Shown in pieces: positions 28,616 through 37,655 of a DNA stretch of 41,090 bases (its first letter is position 1; each line of letters opens with the position of its first letter). The notes under the pieces are model-generated. The model worked only from the letters and a program-made list of their open reading frames with translations. It was not told the origin of the DNA and made no database searches. The translations under genes and the position numbers were made by a program. The stretch lies in the NCBI GenBank assembly GCA_023382975.1, contig JAHDXO010000080.1, positions 1 through 41,090 of the forward strand. The letters run 5' to 3'. The stretch comes from Pirellulaceae bacterium (GTDB taxonomy: Bacteria; Planctomycetota; Planctomycetia; Pirellulales; Pirellulaceae).

Positions 28616-30064
28616 ATGCATCCACGGTACGAATTTCTGCAGACCGTGACGCGGCGGCATTTTTTGCACGGTTGCCAGATCGGACTGGGAGGCATCGCGC
28701 TGGCTTCGATGCTGCATGGCGACACAGCGGCGCAACCGGTCGCCGCGAACCTCCATGCGCCGAAGCCGCCGCACTTCCCGGCCAAGGCCAAGCGAGTGAT
28801 CTATCTGCACATGACCGGATCGCCGCCGCATTTGGATCTGTTCGACTACAAACCGGAACTGGTCCAGTTCGACGGCAAGGACTGCCCGCAGGAGTTCCTG
28901 GCGGGCAAGCGGTTTGCGTTCACCTCCGGCACGCCCAAGCTGCTCGGCACCCCCCGCAGCTTTGCCCAGTACGGCGAAGGCGGTGTCTGGATGTCCGATG
29001 CGATCCCGCATTTGCACGAAGTGGCCGACCGGATGTGCGTGATCCGTTCGATGACGACGGACCAGTTCAACCATGCTCCGGCCGAACTACTGGTGTTCAC
29101 CGGTTCGCCGCGTCCGGGCCGCCCGTCGATGGGCGCCTGGGCGACGTACGGGCTGGGCACGGAGAACCAGGATCTGCCCGGCTTTGTCGTGTTGATCTCC
29201 AGCGGCGTGCAACCCAACGGCGGCAAGAACTCGTTCGGCAGCGGCTTCCTGCCGTCGGTCTACCAGGGCGTCCAATGCCGCTCGCAAGGCGATCCGGTGC
29301 TGTACGCATCCGACCCCGACGGCATGAACCGGGACGTGCGGCGGATGAGTCTGGATGCCCTGAACCGGCTGAACGAATTGCAGGCCGAGGAGATGGGCCA
29401 TCCGGAGACGGCCACCCGCATCGCGCAGTACGAATTGGCGTTCCGCATGCAGACGTCGGTGCCGGAGGTGATGGACATTTCGCAGGAGCCCCAGCACGTG
29501 CTGGACGCCTACGGGGCCAAGCCGGGGCTTTCCAGCCTGGCCAACAACTGTCTGCTCGCGCGGCGGTTGAGCGAAGCCGGCGTGCGTTTCGTACAACTGT
29601 TCGACTGGGGCTGGGACTTCCACGGCACGAACCCCAGCGAGGACATCCGCGACGGCCTGACCAAGAAATGCGCGACGATGGACAAGCCCGTGGCCGCGCT
29701 GATCAAGGATCTGGAGCAACGCGGCCTGTTGGACGAGACGCTGATCGTCTGGGGCGGCGAATTCGGACGCACGCCGTTCCGCGAGGGCCGCACGGCGAAG
29801 AGCCAGGTCCTGGGCCGCGACCATTTCCCCGATTGCTACGTGATGTGGATGGCGGGGGGCGGAGTCAAGGGCGGCTACACGCACGGCGAATCCGACGCAC
29901 TGGGATTCAGCGTCGCCCGGGACAAGGTCCACATCCACGATCTGCAAGCGACGATCATGCATCTGCTGGGATTCGACCACGAGCGATTGACGTTCCGTTT
30001 CCAGGGCCGCGACTACCGCCTGACCGACGTCCATGGCCGCGTGGTCAAGGAACTGCTGGCCTAG
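28616..30064 (+). CDS. DUF1501 Tat-exported protein
   Basis: The 482-residue protein opens with a twin-arginine signal (TRRHFLHGCQIGLGGIALAS) and has the DUF1501 landmarks RVIYLHMTGSPPHLDLFDYK, MSDAIPHLHEVADRMCVIRS, FNHAPAELLVFTGSPRPGRP, LIVWGGEFGRTPF and GRDHFPDCYVMWMAGGGVKG. The fold resembles alkaline-phosphatase and sulfatase metal hydrolases, with conserved Asp and His clusters. DUF1501 genes are routinely paired with DUF1549/1553 genes in planctomycetes, as here. Start is ATG 28616, behind GGAAGGTG, rather than the TTG at 28583. Confidence 0.93.
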   Translation: MHPRYEFLQTVTRRHFLHGCQIGLGGIALASMLHGDTAAQPVAANLHAPKPPHFPAKAKRVIYLHMTGSPPHLDLFDYKPELVQFDGKDCPQEFLAGKRFAFTSGTPKLLGTPRSFAQYGEGGVWMSDAIPHLHEVADRMCVIRSMTTDQFNHAPAELLVFTGSPRPGRPSMGAWATYGLGTENQDLPGFVVLISSGVQPNGGKNSFGSGFLPSVYQGVQCRSQGDPVLYASDPDGMNRDVRRMSLDALNRLNELQAEEMGHPETATRIAQYELAFRMQTSVPEVMDISQEPQHVLDAYGAKPGLSSLANNCLLARRLSEAGVRFVQLFDWGWDFHGTNPSEDIRDGLTKKCATMDKPVAALIKDLEQRGLLDETLIVWGGEFGRTPFREGRTAKSQVLGRDHFPDCYVMWMAGGGVKGGYTHGESDALGFSVARDKVHIHDLQATIMHLLGFDHERLTFRFQGRDYRLTDVHGRVVKELLA

Positions 30065-30075
30065 CAGGAGCGCCG

Positions 30076-30112
30076 GGTGCGGGATCGGTCGCCGGCTCCC
30101 GTCGGCCGCACC
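30076..30112. terminator. Weak stem-loop between convergent genes
   Basis: GGTGCGG at 30076-30082 pairs with CCGCACC at 30106-30112 around 23 bases. It lies in the 51-base gap between DUF1501 and pgk stops. No T-run follows, so it is only a candidate. Confidence 0.25.
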
Positions 30113-30115
30113 GCG

Positions 30116-31333
30116 TCAATCGTCGTCCAACAGGTCGACGCTGCTGAAGCGGTGGCCCTCCAGCATGTGCAGACTGGCGCCTCCACCGGTCGAGACGTGG
30201 GTCATTTGGCTGGTCAAGCCGCATTCCAGGACCGCCGCGGCGCTGTCGCCGCCTCCGATGATGCTGGTGGCGCCATTCTGGGTCGTGGCCAGCGCGATGA
30301 CCTGAGCCAGGCTGCGAGTCCCTTCGGCGAACGGATCGTACTCGAACGCGCCCAGCGGACCGTTCCAGTAGATCGTCCTGGCCTTGGCGATTTCTCCCAT
30401 GAACTGTTGCAGCGTCTTCGGTCCGACATCCAGACCGAGCCAACCGTCCGGGATGGCGTGCTCGAACAGCCTGGAGGTCGCTTGTTCGTCCAACTGTTGC
30501 GCGCACACGTGGTCGACCGGCAACAGCAATCGCGTTCCCGTTTGGGCCGCCCGCTTGACCAACTGGGCCGCCTGCCGCGTAAATTCAGGCTCGACCAAAC
30601 TGCTGCCGACGTTCACGTCCAGCCCGCGCAGGATCGTGTAGGCCATCGCGCCGCCGATCAGCACGACATCGACGCGCGGCAGCAGGTTCTCGATCGACGA
30701 GATCTTGTCCGAGACCTTCGCGCCGCCGAGGATCGCGACAAACGGCCGGCGCGGCTCGTCGAACGCTTCGGCCAGGTGGTTGATTTCTCGTTCGAGCAGG
30801 AACCCTGCCACCCGCGCGCCGCCTTGGCGTCCGATCGCCTCGGGCACAGCGATCATCGAAGCATCTTTGCGGTGCGCGGTGCCGAACGACTCGTGGCAAT
30901 AGATCTCGGCCAAGCCAGCCAACTCGGCAGCGAACGCCAAATCGCGGTTCTTCTCGCCCTGGTGAAACCGCAGATTCTCCAGCACGACCACATCGCCGCC
31001 GTTCATCTGCAGGATCATGTCCTCGACGTCGCCGCCGACGCAATCGGGGGCCATGCGGACGGAGACGTTCCCCAGCAGTTCGCGGAGCCGCGCGGCGCAC
31101 GGAGCCAGACTGAACGCCGGCTCCGGACCGATCCCTTTCGGGCGTCCGAGATGACTTGCCAACAGCAGTCGCCCGCCCCGGTGGAGAACGCTGTGAATCG
31201 AATCCAGCGTCAAGACAATGCGGCGATCGTCGACAATGGCTCCGTCGCGCATCGGAACGTTGAAATCGACACGCATCAGCACCGTCTTGCCGAGCACATC
31301 GACGTGGTCGATGGTTTTCTTGCCTCGCGGCAT
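30116..31333 (-). CDS. pgk: Phosphoglycerate kinase
   Basis: Transfers phosphate between 1,3-bisphosphoglycerate and ADP in glycolysis. The 405-residue protein has all substrate sites: VLMRVDFNVPMRD, LASHLGRPKG, VVVLENLRFHQGE, GTAHRKDAS. Nucleotide sites are ILGGAKVSDKI, WNGPLGAFE, IIGGGDSAAAV and HVSTGGGASL. Two blocks drift from the norm: the usual NDAFGTAHR is HESFGTAHR, and the tail after STGGGASL is short and ends in SVDLLDDD rather than the standard LEGKxLPGVAAL. Lone pgk genes away from gap or tpi could be either the main enzyme or a paralogue. ATG 31333 with GGGAGATC upstream. Confidence 0.94.
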   Translation of the reverse strand: MPRGKKTIDHVDVLGKTVLMRVDFNVPMRDGAIVDDRRIVLTLDSIHSVLHRGGRLLLASHLGRPKGIGPEPAFSLAPCAARLRELLGNVSVRMAPDCVGGDVEDMILQMNGGDVVVLENLRFHQGEKNRDLAFAAELAGLAEIYCHESFGTAHRKDASMIAVPEAIGRQGGARVAGFLLEREINHLAEAFDEPRRPFVAILGGAKVSDKISSIENLLPRVDVVLIGGAMAYTILRGLDVNVGSSLVEPEFTRQAAQLVKRAAQTGTRLLLPVDHVCAQQLDEQATSRLFEHAIPDGWLGLDVGPKTLQQFMGEIAKARTIYWNGPLGAFEYDPFAEGTRSLAQVIALATTQNGATSIIGGGDSAAAVLECGLTSQMTHVSTGGGASLHMLEGHRFSSVDLLDDD

Positions 31334-31483
31334 CGGAGATCTCCCTGGACGAACGGCCTGGACCGTGATTCGTTGGTCCCATTATGCTTCGGCCCGCGGC
31401 GGGCTTCAACCATTGCGTCCGACGCCCAAGGAAGCCCAGCGCGGTCGGTCACGCCGCTTCCGGCTTCGCGCCCGGGAACAGCA

Positions 31484-33667
31484 TCACGGCCGCTGAGGAG
31501 CGAGGCCGGGCGCCGCCGAATCGAACAGCTCGGCAGGCGGGGTCAGATCGAGTTCGCCGAGTCCGTCGGAGATGCGAGTCGTCCAGACCGGATTCGACTC
31601 CGGCGGAACCGCGCCCGGGCCATGGTGAAACGGCACGGGATACGAGACGGGCGTGCCGATCCCCGGCGGCAGATGCACCGTGTCCGTGGATTCGGGCAAA
31701 GGAATCTGCGGCGCGGGAGGCGCCGGCGCCGGTCCAGGCATGGGCTCCGGCGGCGCAGGCAAATCCGCGTCGGCCGGAGCGGCCGTCTCGGCTGGCACCG
31801 GGGCGTCCGGCCATGTGGGCGGTGCCTGCGGCAGGCATCCCCGGGTCGGGCACGACATGTCGTCGGCCAGAAAGACCTCGTGGTACGTTTTCCAGGTTCC
31901 CTTTTCCACATGCACGTTCTTGATCGCCAAGGCGTACTCGGCCAAGGAGCGGAAGAAGTCGCTCTCGGCCGAAGCCAGCCGTTGCTGGGCGTCCAGAATC
32001 AGGTTCGCGTTGCGGATCGTCGTTTCGCGGGATGCCTGCAGAGCCTGCAACCGCTGCTGAGCCGCATTACGGCGGTCCAAGTTGACCTGCGCGACTTTGT
32101 AGGCTCGTTCCAGCTCGGAAACCGCGTTACTCAAGTCGTGGAGCACCTGGCGTTCCTGGCGTTCGAGGATCGCCCGCTCGCGGGCCAGGCCCAATTCGTG
32201 GTGGCGGATCGCGGACTGGGCTTGCCGGAAACCCAGTGGCATGCTGAACTCGACGCCCAGTTGCCATTCCTGATAGTCTCCGGAAAGAAGATTGGAGTAG
32301 GCGTTGCCCGGCGTCGGCCCGGTGCCGCCGTTCGAGTTGATCAAATCGTCTCCGAAGCCTCGCCAGCGGTATGTTCCGACCGCATCCAACCGGGGCTTCA
32401 GGAAGTTGCGGCTGGCGATCAACTCCAGTTCCTGGCGCTGAATGTGCAAACGCTGGCGCCGCAGTTCGGGACGGCGGGTAAGACACTCGCCAACCACCGT
32501 GTCCCAGTCGAACACAACCTTGGCCAGCGACGGATCCTGGGCAGGCCGGATCAAGTGCTCGCTGTTCAACGGCAACCCCAGCAGGAGCCGCAGACGGCGC
32601 TCGGCGACATACACGCCGCCGTTGGCGCGGAACGTCCCGCCCGTGGTGTCGTTATCCGCCTGAGTCCCGCGGACCAGATGGCCGCTCAGCGCGTTTTCCA
32701 CATCGGCTTCGAAGCGGAAATACTGTTCCCGCGCCTGCTCGACCTTGTCCGCTTCGGCGCCGGGCAGTCCCTCTTTCGCTTTCAACTGCTGCCACAAATT
32801 CAGACTTTCGGCCCGGGCGCGTTTCTTGGCGTCCAAGTCGCGGTAGGCGAAGTACAAGTCCCAGTAGGCGTTCTCCACGTTGCTCAGATAGTTCCGCAAG
32901 CCGACTTCGAGGTCGGCTAGGCTGATGTCGGTGTTGATCCGCGCGATCACCACGCCGTTCAGATTGCCGAGCGTCGCGTTGGGACCGGCGATCCGGTTGA
33001 ACTCCAGGCCGCTGCCCTGCATCAGGGGATGCCGCAATTCGGCCTCGACCGCCGTGTTCCAGGCGCTCGGGAAGATGTTGCCGTTGGCGTTGTTCGAGTC
33101 GTAGTCCCACGTCTGACGCAAAATGTACTCGGTGCCCGTGGCGGATCGCTTACGCAGCGCGATGTCGTAGTCGTGCCAGTCTTGGAACAGAATATTGGTG
33201 CCGGACGTGAACAGGTTGTTGTTGATCCGGTCGTTCTTCTCGAAGTTGGCGTTCGCCAGCAACTCGGCATCGAACGCGCTGAGCGCCGCGGCGACGCCAA
33301 AGCGAGGATCTGTCTCGATGATCGAAGGGTTCTGCAACGCCGCCAACGTCTGCGGTGCTTGCAGGATCGTTCCGCCCAGGTCCGCCAACACCGTCGTGTT
33401 CGCCAGTCCCACGCGGATCGCTTCGCTCAACGGCAGATCCCAGTAGGTCAGTTCCGCCTCGCCCCGCAGCGCGATCGGCTGCGGCGTACCCGGATGAACA
33501 ATCTGCGGTGGCACGTGGACGTCCGTGTAGTCCGTCTCGGCCAAAATCGCCTGGTAGTGCAGCAAATCGTCATGAAACGCGACTCGGGCATCGCGTGCGG
33601 CGCAGCCTGCCATCGCTGCCAGCGTCGCCGCAACCAGTCCCAGAATTGACAGTATTTTGCAATTCAT
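31484..33667 (-). CDS. TolC-family outer membrane efflux lipoprotein with proline-rich tail
   Basis: This 727-residue protein has a lipoprotein-like signal ending MAGC (Cys22) and two TolC-type halves, each with long amphipathic helices: SLADLEVGLRNYLSNVENAY and AYRDLDAKKRARAESLNLWQ early, later NAVSELERAYKVAQVNLDRR and AQQRLASAESDFFRSLAEYA. FNRIAGPNATLGNLN and VEFSMPLGFRQAQ resemble the family's beta-barrel edges. After about residue 600 it adds over 100 residues rich in Pro and Ala (PAETAAPADADLPAPPEPMP), absent from ordinary TolC and likely exposed or wall-spanning. It is divergent from the GAF-HlyD pair and is probably their outer-membrane partner. ATG 33667 is preferred to a TTG at 33679. 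Confidence 0.88.
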   Translation of the reverse strand: MNCKILSILGLVAATLAAMAGCAARDARVAFHDDLLHYQAILAETDYTDVHVPPQIVHPGTPQPIALRGEAELTYWDLPLSEAIRVGLANTTVLADLGGTILQAPQTLAALQNPSIIETDPRFGVAAALSAFDAELLANANFEKNDRINNNLFTSGTNILFQDWHDYDIALRKRSATGTEYILRQTWDYDSNNANGNIFPSAWNTAVEAELRHPLMQGSGLEFNRIAGPNATLGNLNGVVIARINTDISLADLEVGLRNYLSNVENAYWDLYFAYRDLDAKKRARAESLNLWQQLKAKEGLPGAEADKVEQAREQYFRFEADVENALSGHLVRGTQADNDTTGGTFRANGGVYVAERRLRLLLGLPLNSEHLIRPAQDPSLAKVVFDWDTVVGECLTRRPELRRQRLHIQRQELELIASRNFLKPRLDAVGTYRWRGFGDDLINSNGGTGPTPGNAYSNLLSGDYQEWQLGVEFSMPLGFRQAQSAIRHHELGLARERAILERQERQVLHDLSNAVSELERAYKVAQVNLDRRNAAQQRLQALQASRETTIRNANLILDAQQRLASAESDFFRSLAEYALAIKNVHVEKGTWKTYHEVFLADDMSCPTRGCLPQAPPTWPDAPVPAETAAPADADLPAPPEPMPGPAPAPPAPQIPLPESTDTVHLPPGIGTPVSYPVPFHHGPGAVPPESNPVWTTRISDGLGELDLTPPAELFDSAAPGLAPQRP

Positions 33668-34086
33668 GGCACCTACCAAGAAACAGCCATGCGCATCCAG
33701 ATCGCTTAGAGCGACGAACGATTCGTCCTAACATCCATTCATCGGCGAGGCGGCGGCCGGACAAAACGTTATCTTCGAAAGGAGACGTATTTTCCGCAGA
33801 ATCGCTATTCCAATTCCAGCACTCACGGGACCGAGTAGCCGATCTCGTGAGTATTCGGATGAGGACCGCATAACCCGAGGCCCAGCGACTTGGGCAACCA
33901 TGCTGGCATCGGCAGCACTTCGCACGCCTGCCGCCGAGGTCAGAAATCCTGGCATGGCCCCGCATAGATTCCCCAATCGCTTCAGATTCCAACCTCTCGG
34001 GAAAACCCAAGTGCATTCGATCTTCCCGCGGCAAATCGCCCCCGGGCACAATTGGTCGCAGCGACGATGTGTTGTATCGTGAGGGA
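33668..34086. other. Divergent intergenic region of the export locus
   Basis: About 420 bases between the divergently read TolC and GAF-HlyD genes. It must hold both promoters, but no convincing -35/-10 or -24/-12 pair was found. A short palindrome, GACGAACGATTCGTC at 33713-33727, is a possible operator or small hairpin. No supported gene. Confidence 0.4.
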
Positions 34087-36084
34087 ATGCCACACGCTGC
34101 ATCTCAACACGCGGACGCACAACAACAGACCTGGGAGACGCTCGAACGTCTTGCGGACAATGCCGCCCGTTTGTCCCGCGAAGATCTGCAGCCGAGCGAC
34201 TTCTACCAGCAGTTGCTCGGCGCATGCGTTTCAGCGTTGGCCGCCGAGGGCGCCGTGGTGTGGCGTTTTCGGGAGGGACGCTGGACCCTGGAGCAGCACG
34301 CTGGTTTGCAGCAGGCCGAGTTCGCCGCCCCGCTAGCACAGCCCGCGCATCTCGAGTTGCTGGCCTCGGTCGCCCGCGACGGACGGCCGCGCGTTGTCTT
34401 GCCGACCGGTGCTGCGGCCCATGTTCGGTCGCCGGGCAACCCCACGGGCTGGATGCTGATTCTTGGCCCTGTGTCCGGCGACAATTCGCGGGTCGGCGTG
34501 ATCGAGGTGCTGCAACGTCCGACCGCCGACGCAGAACTGCAGCAAGCGTATGCCAATCTGCTGGCGGCCTTGTGCGAGGCCGCTGCCGACTTCCACCGCA
34601 ACCGCGAATTGAGAGACCTGCGGGCACGGCAGCAGGCCTGGGAGGCCTGCGATCGGTTTGCGCGGCAAGTGCACGACGGTGTCGGCCTGCGCCAGGTGGC
34701 CTACACGATTGCCAACGAAGGCCGCCGTCTGTTGGCCTGCGACCGGTTGTCCGTCGCCCAGTGCCGCGGTCGGCGGTGTGTGCTGTTGTCGGTCAGCGGC
34801 GTCGAGCGGATCCAGCGTCGCTCGGTCACCGCGCGCTGCCTGGAACAAATGTCCGCCGTGGCTGCGTCGATGCGCGAGACCCTGGCGTACGCTGGTTCGT
34901 CGGAGGACTGGCCGCCGGAACTCGAATCGCTGCTGAGCGAGTACGTCGAAGAGACCGAGGTGCGGTCGCTGATCCTGCAGCCGTTGATCGAAGCGACGGA
35001 CGAGGATGCGGACGATCCAAGACTGCGCCAGGCTCCGCCGGTTGGCGTGCTGATCGTCGAGCAGTTCGACGCGCGGCGAAACGCCGACGGCGACGGGCTG
35101 CTGAGAACGGTCGGCGACCACAGCCGGATCGCACTGCGCGCGGCCCTGCGGCGGCGGCATTGGCTTGCCAGAACGGTCGACTGGTTCCGGCAGGGCAGCC
35201 GTGCGCTGAAGGCGGGTCTCGCCGCCGCGCTGGTGCTGGGTGCGGCATTGGCAGCAGCCGTCGTGCCGGCCGATTTTTCGATCCAGGCCCGCGGTCAACT
35301 GGTTCCCGAGCGGCGTCAGGACGTCTTCGCTCCGCGCGACGGCGAAATCCAGCAGTTGCGCGTGGCGCACGATGATCCGGTCGAACCGGGCCAGGAACTC
35401 GCGAGGTTGACCAGTGCCGATCTGACGCTGGAACTGAGACGCTTGCGCGGCGAAATCGAAACCACTCAACAGAAGCTGCGGTCCATCCGCGCCGAACGCG
35501 TGCGGGCAAGCGCCCCGACGGCGGCGGATCGTCAGTCGGCGGCGTCCTGGTCGGCGCTCGAGAAAGAACTGGAAAAGCAGGAGCAGAGCCTCCGTGACCA
35601 GTTGGCGGTCGTACAAGACGAAGAAGCCCGTCTGACCCTCCGCAGTCCGATTCGCGGCAGGATTCAAACCTGGGATTTGCAGCGGTTGTTGGAGGCCAGG
35701 CCGGTCCGGCAGGGACAAGTTCTGATGACCGTGGCCGACGTCGATGGGCCGTGGGTGCTGGAACTGGAAGTCCCCGATCATCACATCGCCCACGTGACCT
35801 CCGCCCGGGACGAACATCAAGGTGAACTGGCAGTGACCTTCATCCTGAAGACTGACCCCGAGGCGGTCTACCACGGTTCCGTGCAGCGGATCGGCATGAC
35901 GACGGTTAGCGACGACCGGCACCAGGCCCACGTCCAGACCGTCGTAGCGGTCGAGCGCGACCAGATCCGTTGGTTGCGGTCGGGCGCCTCGGTCGTCGCA
36001 CGCATCCATTGCGGGCGACGGCCGGTCGGCTATGTTTGGCTTCACGACTTGATCGACGCGGTGCGGACGTGGGTTCTGTTCTGA
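34087..36084 (+). CDS. GAF-GAF-TM-HlyD membrane fusion protein
   Basis: This 665-residue protein joins a cytoplasmic sensor to a periplasmic adaptor. Residues about 20-180 and 190-355 form GAF-like domains (the second has QVAYTIANEGRRLLACDRLS and PPVGVLIVEQFDARRNADGD). One hydrophobic segment, LAAALVLGAALAAAVV, crosses the inner membrane at about 374-395. Then comes the HlyD part: a barrel-sandwich half-motif RGQLVPERRQDVFAPRDGEI, a coiled coil (about 445-515, RLRGEIETTQQKLRSIRAE), the second half-motif LTLRSPIRGRIQTWDL and a beta-barrel region. The adaptor would bridge an exporter to TolC, while GAF domains could sense a small ligand. ATG 34087 lies just after GAGGG; a GTG at 34069 is an alternative. 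HlyD 2 follows by 35 bases. Confidence 0.85.
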   Translation: MPHAASQHADAQQQTWETLERLADNAARLSREDLQPSDFYQQLLGACVSALAAEGAVVWRFREGRWTLEQHAGLQQAEFAAPLAQPAHLELLASVARDGRPRVVLPTGAAAHVRSPGNPTGWMLILGPVSGDNSRVGVIEVLQRPTADAELQQAYANLLAALCEAAADFHRNRELRDLRARQQAWEACDRFARQVHDGVGLRQVAYTIANEGRRLLACDRLSVAQCRGRRCVLLSVSGVERIQRRSVTARCLEQMSAVAASMRETLAYAGSSEDWPPELESLLSEYVEETEVRSLILQPLIEATDEDADDPRLRQAPPVGVLIVEQFDARRNADGDGLLRTVGDHSRIALRAALRRRHWLARTVDWFRQGSRALKAGLAAALVLGAALAAAVVPADFSIQARGQLVPERRQDVFAPRDGEIQQLRVAHDDPVEPGQELARLTSADLTLELRRLRGEIETTQQKLRSIRAERVRASAPTAADRQSAASWSALEKELEKQEQSLRDQLAVVQDEEARLTLRSPIRGRIQTWDLQRLLEARPVRQGQVLMTVADVDGPWVLELEVPDHHIAHVTSARDEHQGELAVTFILKTDPEAVYHGSVQRIGMTTVSDDRHQAHVQTVVAVERDQIRWLRSGASVVARIHCGRRPVGYVWLHDLIDAVRTWVLF

Positions 36085-36119
36085 CGCAGCTTGGGAATCC
36101 GCCAAGGGGGAATTCAATC

Positions 36120-37001
36120 ATGGGAAACTGGCTTCGAATGGCGATGGGTCTGGCCGCAACGGCGATGGCGTCGGTTGGGGGCGCGGCCGAGATCGAAGTG
36201 ATCGTCCGGCTGATCGAGGAAGTACGGATCTCGGCCCGCGAGCCCGGCGTGCTGACCGAAGTCGCCGTCAAGGAAGGACAGATGGTGCGGCAAGGCGAAT
36301 TGCTGGGAAGCATCGAGGACTGTCAGGCTCGCTACCGGCACAGGCGGGCCGAGCTGGAATTGCAGGTCGCGCGGGAAGAGGCCGAGAACGATGTGATCGT
36401 CCGCACCGCCGAGAAGGTCGCGGCCGTGACACGCAACGATTCGCAGCGCGCTCAGCGGACCGTCGAAAAGAATCCCAACGCCATCTCCGACTCGGAAGTC
36501 GAGCACCTGCGGCTGACCGCCGAGAAAGCCGAACTGGACATCGAGCGTGCGCAGCGAGACTTCCGCGTCGCCCAGGTCAATCGCGATCTGAAAGAGAACG
36601 AGTTGGCCTATGCCGCCGAAACGCTGGAACGCCACCGGATCACCGCGCCGATCGATGGCATGGTGGTCGAGGTGAACCGGCGTCGCGGCGAATGGGTCGA
36701 ACCGGGCGAGACCGTATTGCGGATCGTGCGCATCGACCGGTTGCGGGCCGAAGGCTTCTCGGACGCCCGCCTGCCGCGTCCCGACTGGATCGGCCGGCCG
36801 GTCACCATCCAAGTCGACCTGGGCGGCCCGGCCCCCGAACCGTGCTCGGGCAAGATCGCCTTCGTCAGTCCCGAGATCGATCCGGTCAACGGCCAGATCG
36901 TCGTCTGGGCCGAAATCGACAACCCCCACCTCCGCCTCCGCCCCGGCCTCCGCGGCACCATGACCATCGACGCGCCCAAGAAACCATCCCTCACTCCGTA
37001 G
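36120..37001 (+). CDS. HlyD-type periplasmic adaptor protein
   Basis: The 293-residue product has a Sec signal (LRMAMGLAATAMASVGGAA), then a classic adaptor: lipoyl half-motif RISAREPGVLTEVAVKEGQM followed by VRQGELLGSIED, a coiled-coil hairpin (about 75-165) with ELELQVAREEAENDV and AELDIERAQRDFRVAQVNRD, the second half-motif HRITAPIDGMVVEVNRRRGE and a C-terminal beta-barrel (RPGLRGTMTIDAP). It is of short RND/MFP type. AAGGGGG lies upstream of ATG 36120. It is the second adaptor in this locus; no inner-membrane pump or M50-type protease gene is next to it. Confidence 0.9.
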   Translation: MGNWLRMAMGLAATAMASVGGAAEIEVIVRLIEEVRISAREPGVLTEVAVKEGQMVRQGELLGSIEDCQARYRHRRAELELQVAREEAENDVIVRTAEKVAAVTRNDSQRAQRTVEKNPNAISDSEVEHLRLTAEKAELDIERAQRDFRVAQVNRDLKENELAYAAETLERHRITAPIDGMVVEVNRRRGEWVEPGETVLRIVRIDRLRAEGFSDARLPRPDWIGRPVTIQVDLGGPAPEPCSGKIAFVSPEIDPVNGQIVVWAEIDNPHLRLRPGLRGTMTIDAPKKPSLTP

Positions 37002-37047
37002 TACAGCGCCCGCGGGCCGGTCGGTCAAATTTCATGTTCGGCGGCGT

Positions 37048-37467
37048 TCAATACAACTCCAGAACGTGTTCGCCATTGTGAGCCGGGTTGCCGATCAGTT
37101 GCCGGGACTGCGGGTCGACGACCAGATCGAGCATTTCCAGCGGAATCTGGCCGATCAATACGGGCACCTCATCGGGTACTTCCATCACATCGACCGTGCA
37201 GAACCGCTCCCCGATGGTCAGCCGCGCCGCTTCGTAGACGGCGACCAAGTCCACGCCTCGCGTGGACCTCGCCCGCTTCTCGTACACCTTGTTCAAACCA
37301 AGCTGTTGGATCAGACGAGTCGGCAGGGCCAGCGTGGTGGCGCCGGTATCGACGAGGGCATCGTCGACCGTTGCCCGCCGAACGTCCGCCGCCGGCCGCG
37401 AACCCCGTGCCACCTCGAACAAGTCGCCCATATTCTCGATCGTAGCGTCGGTCAATACGCGTCCCAT
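37048..37467 (-). CDS. Retropepsin-like aspartic protease domain protein
   Basis: The 139-residue cytoplasmic protein has the aspartyl-protease flap and catalytic text ALVDTGATTLALP, with D-T-G as the active-site triad, followed by RLIQQLGL. Near the end VPVLIGQIPLEMLDLVVDP matches the ILG/psi-loop region of retropepsin-like domains. A single copy per chain means dimerisation is needed for activity. Bacterial versions are common as stand-alone genes with unknown targets. ATG 37467 follows GGAGGGGG, a strong ribosome site. It converges with the HlyD gene and is divergent from the NACHT gene. Confidence 0.85.
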   Translation of the reverse strand: MGRVLTDATIENMGDLFEVARGSRPAADVRRATVDDALVDTGATTLALPTRLIQQLGLNKVYEKRARSTRGVDLVAVYEAARLTIGERFCTVDVMEVPDEVPVLIGQIPLEMLDLVVDPQSRQLIGNPAHNGEHVLELY

Positions 37468-37655
37468 CGTCCCCCTCCATCCACGTGCCCGTGTTCAACC
37501 ACTTCCAAATTCATCGTACCCACCCGACCGCCGCAAGGAAGATGGGACATTCTACTTTTTCGAACATCAAGAAAAGCAGAATCGCCCCCTTCTTTTTGGG
37601 TCGGTTCATGCGGATACTGACGGGAAATCCGGAACCGCTATCGGAGCCCTGCCTC

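Noticed and set aside
30077..32920. Long plus-strand open frame of 947 codons
   Set aside because: It is antisense to phosphoglycerate kinase and the TolC-like gene, whose motifs are clear on the minus strand. Its own protein is rich in Arg, Gln, His and Asp with no family, as expected from GC-rich antisense reading.
34333..36117. Minus-strand open frame of 594 codons
   Set aside because: Antisense to the GAF-HlyD fusion, which has a membrane helix and adaptor motifs in the plus frame.
37008..37017. Perfect palindrome GCCCGCGGGC between convergent genes
   Set aside because: Ten bases of G and C arise by chance often in this GC-rich DNA; no T-run follows.
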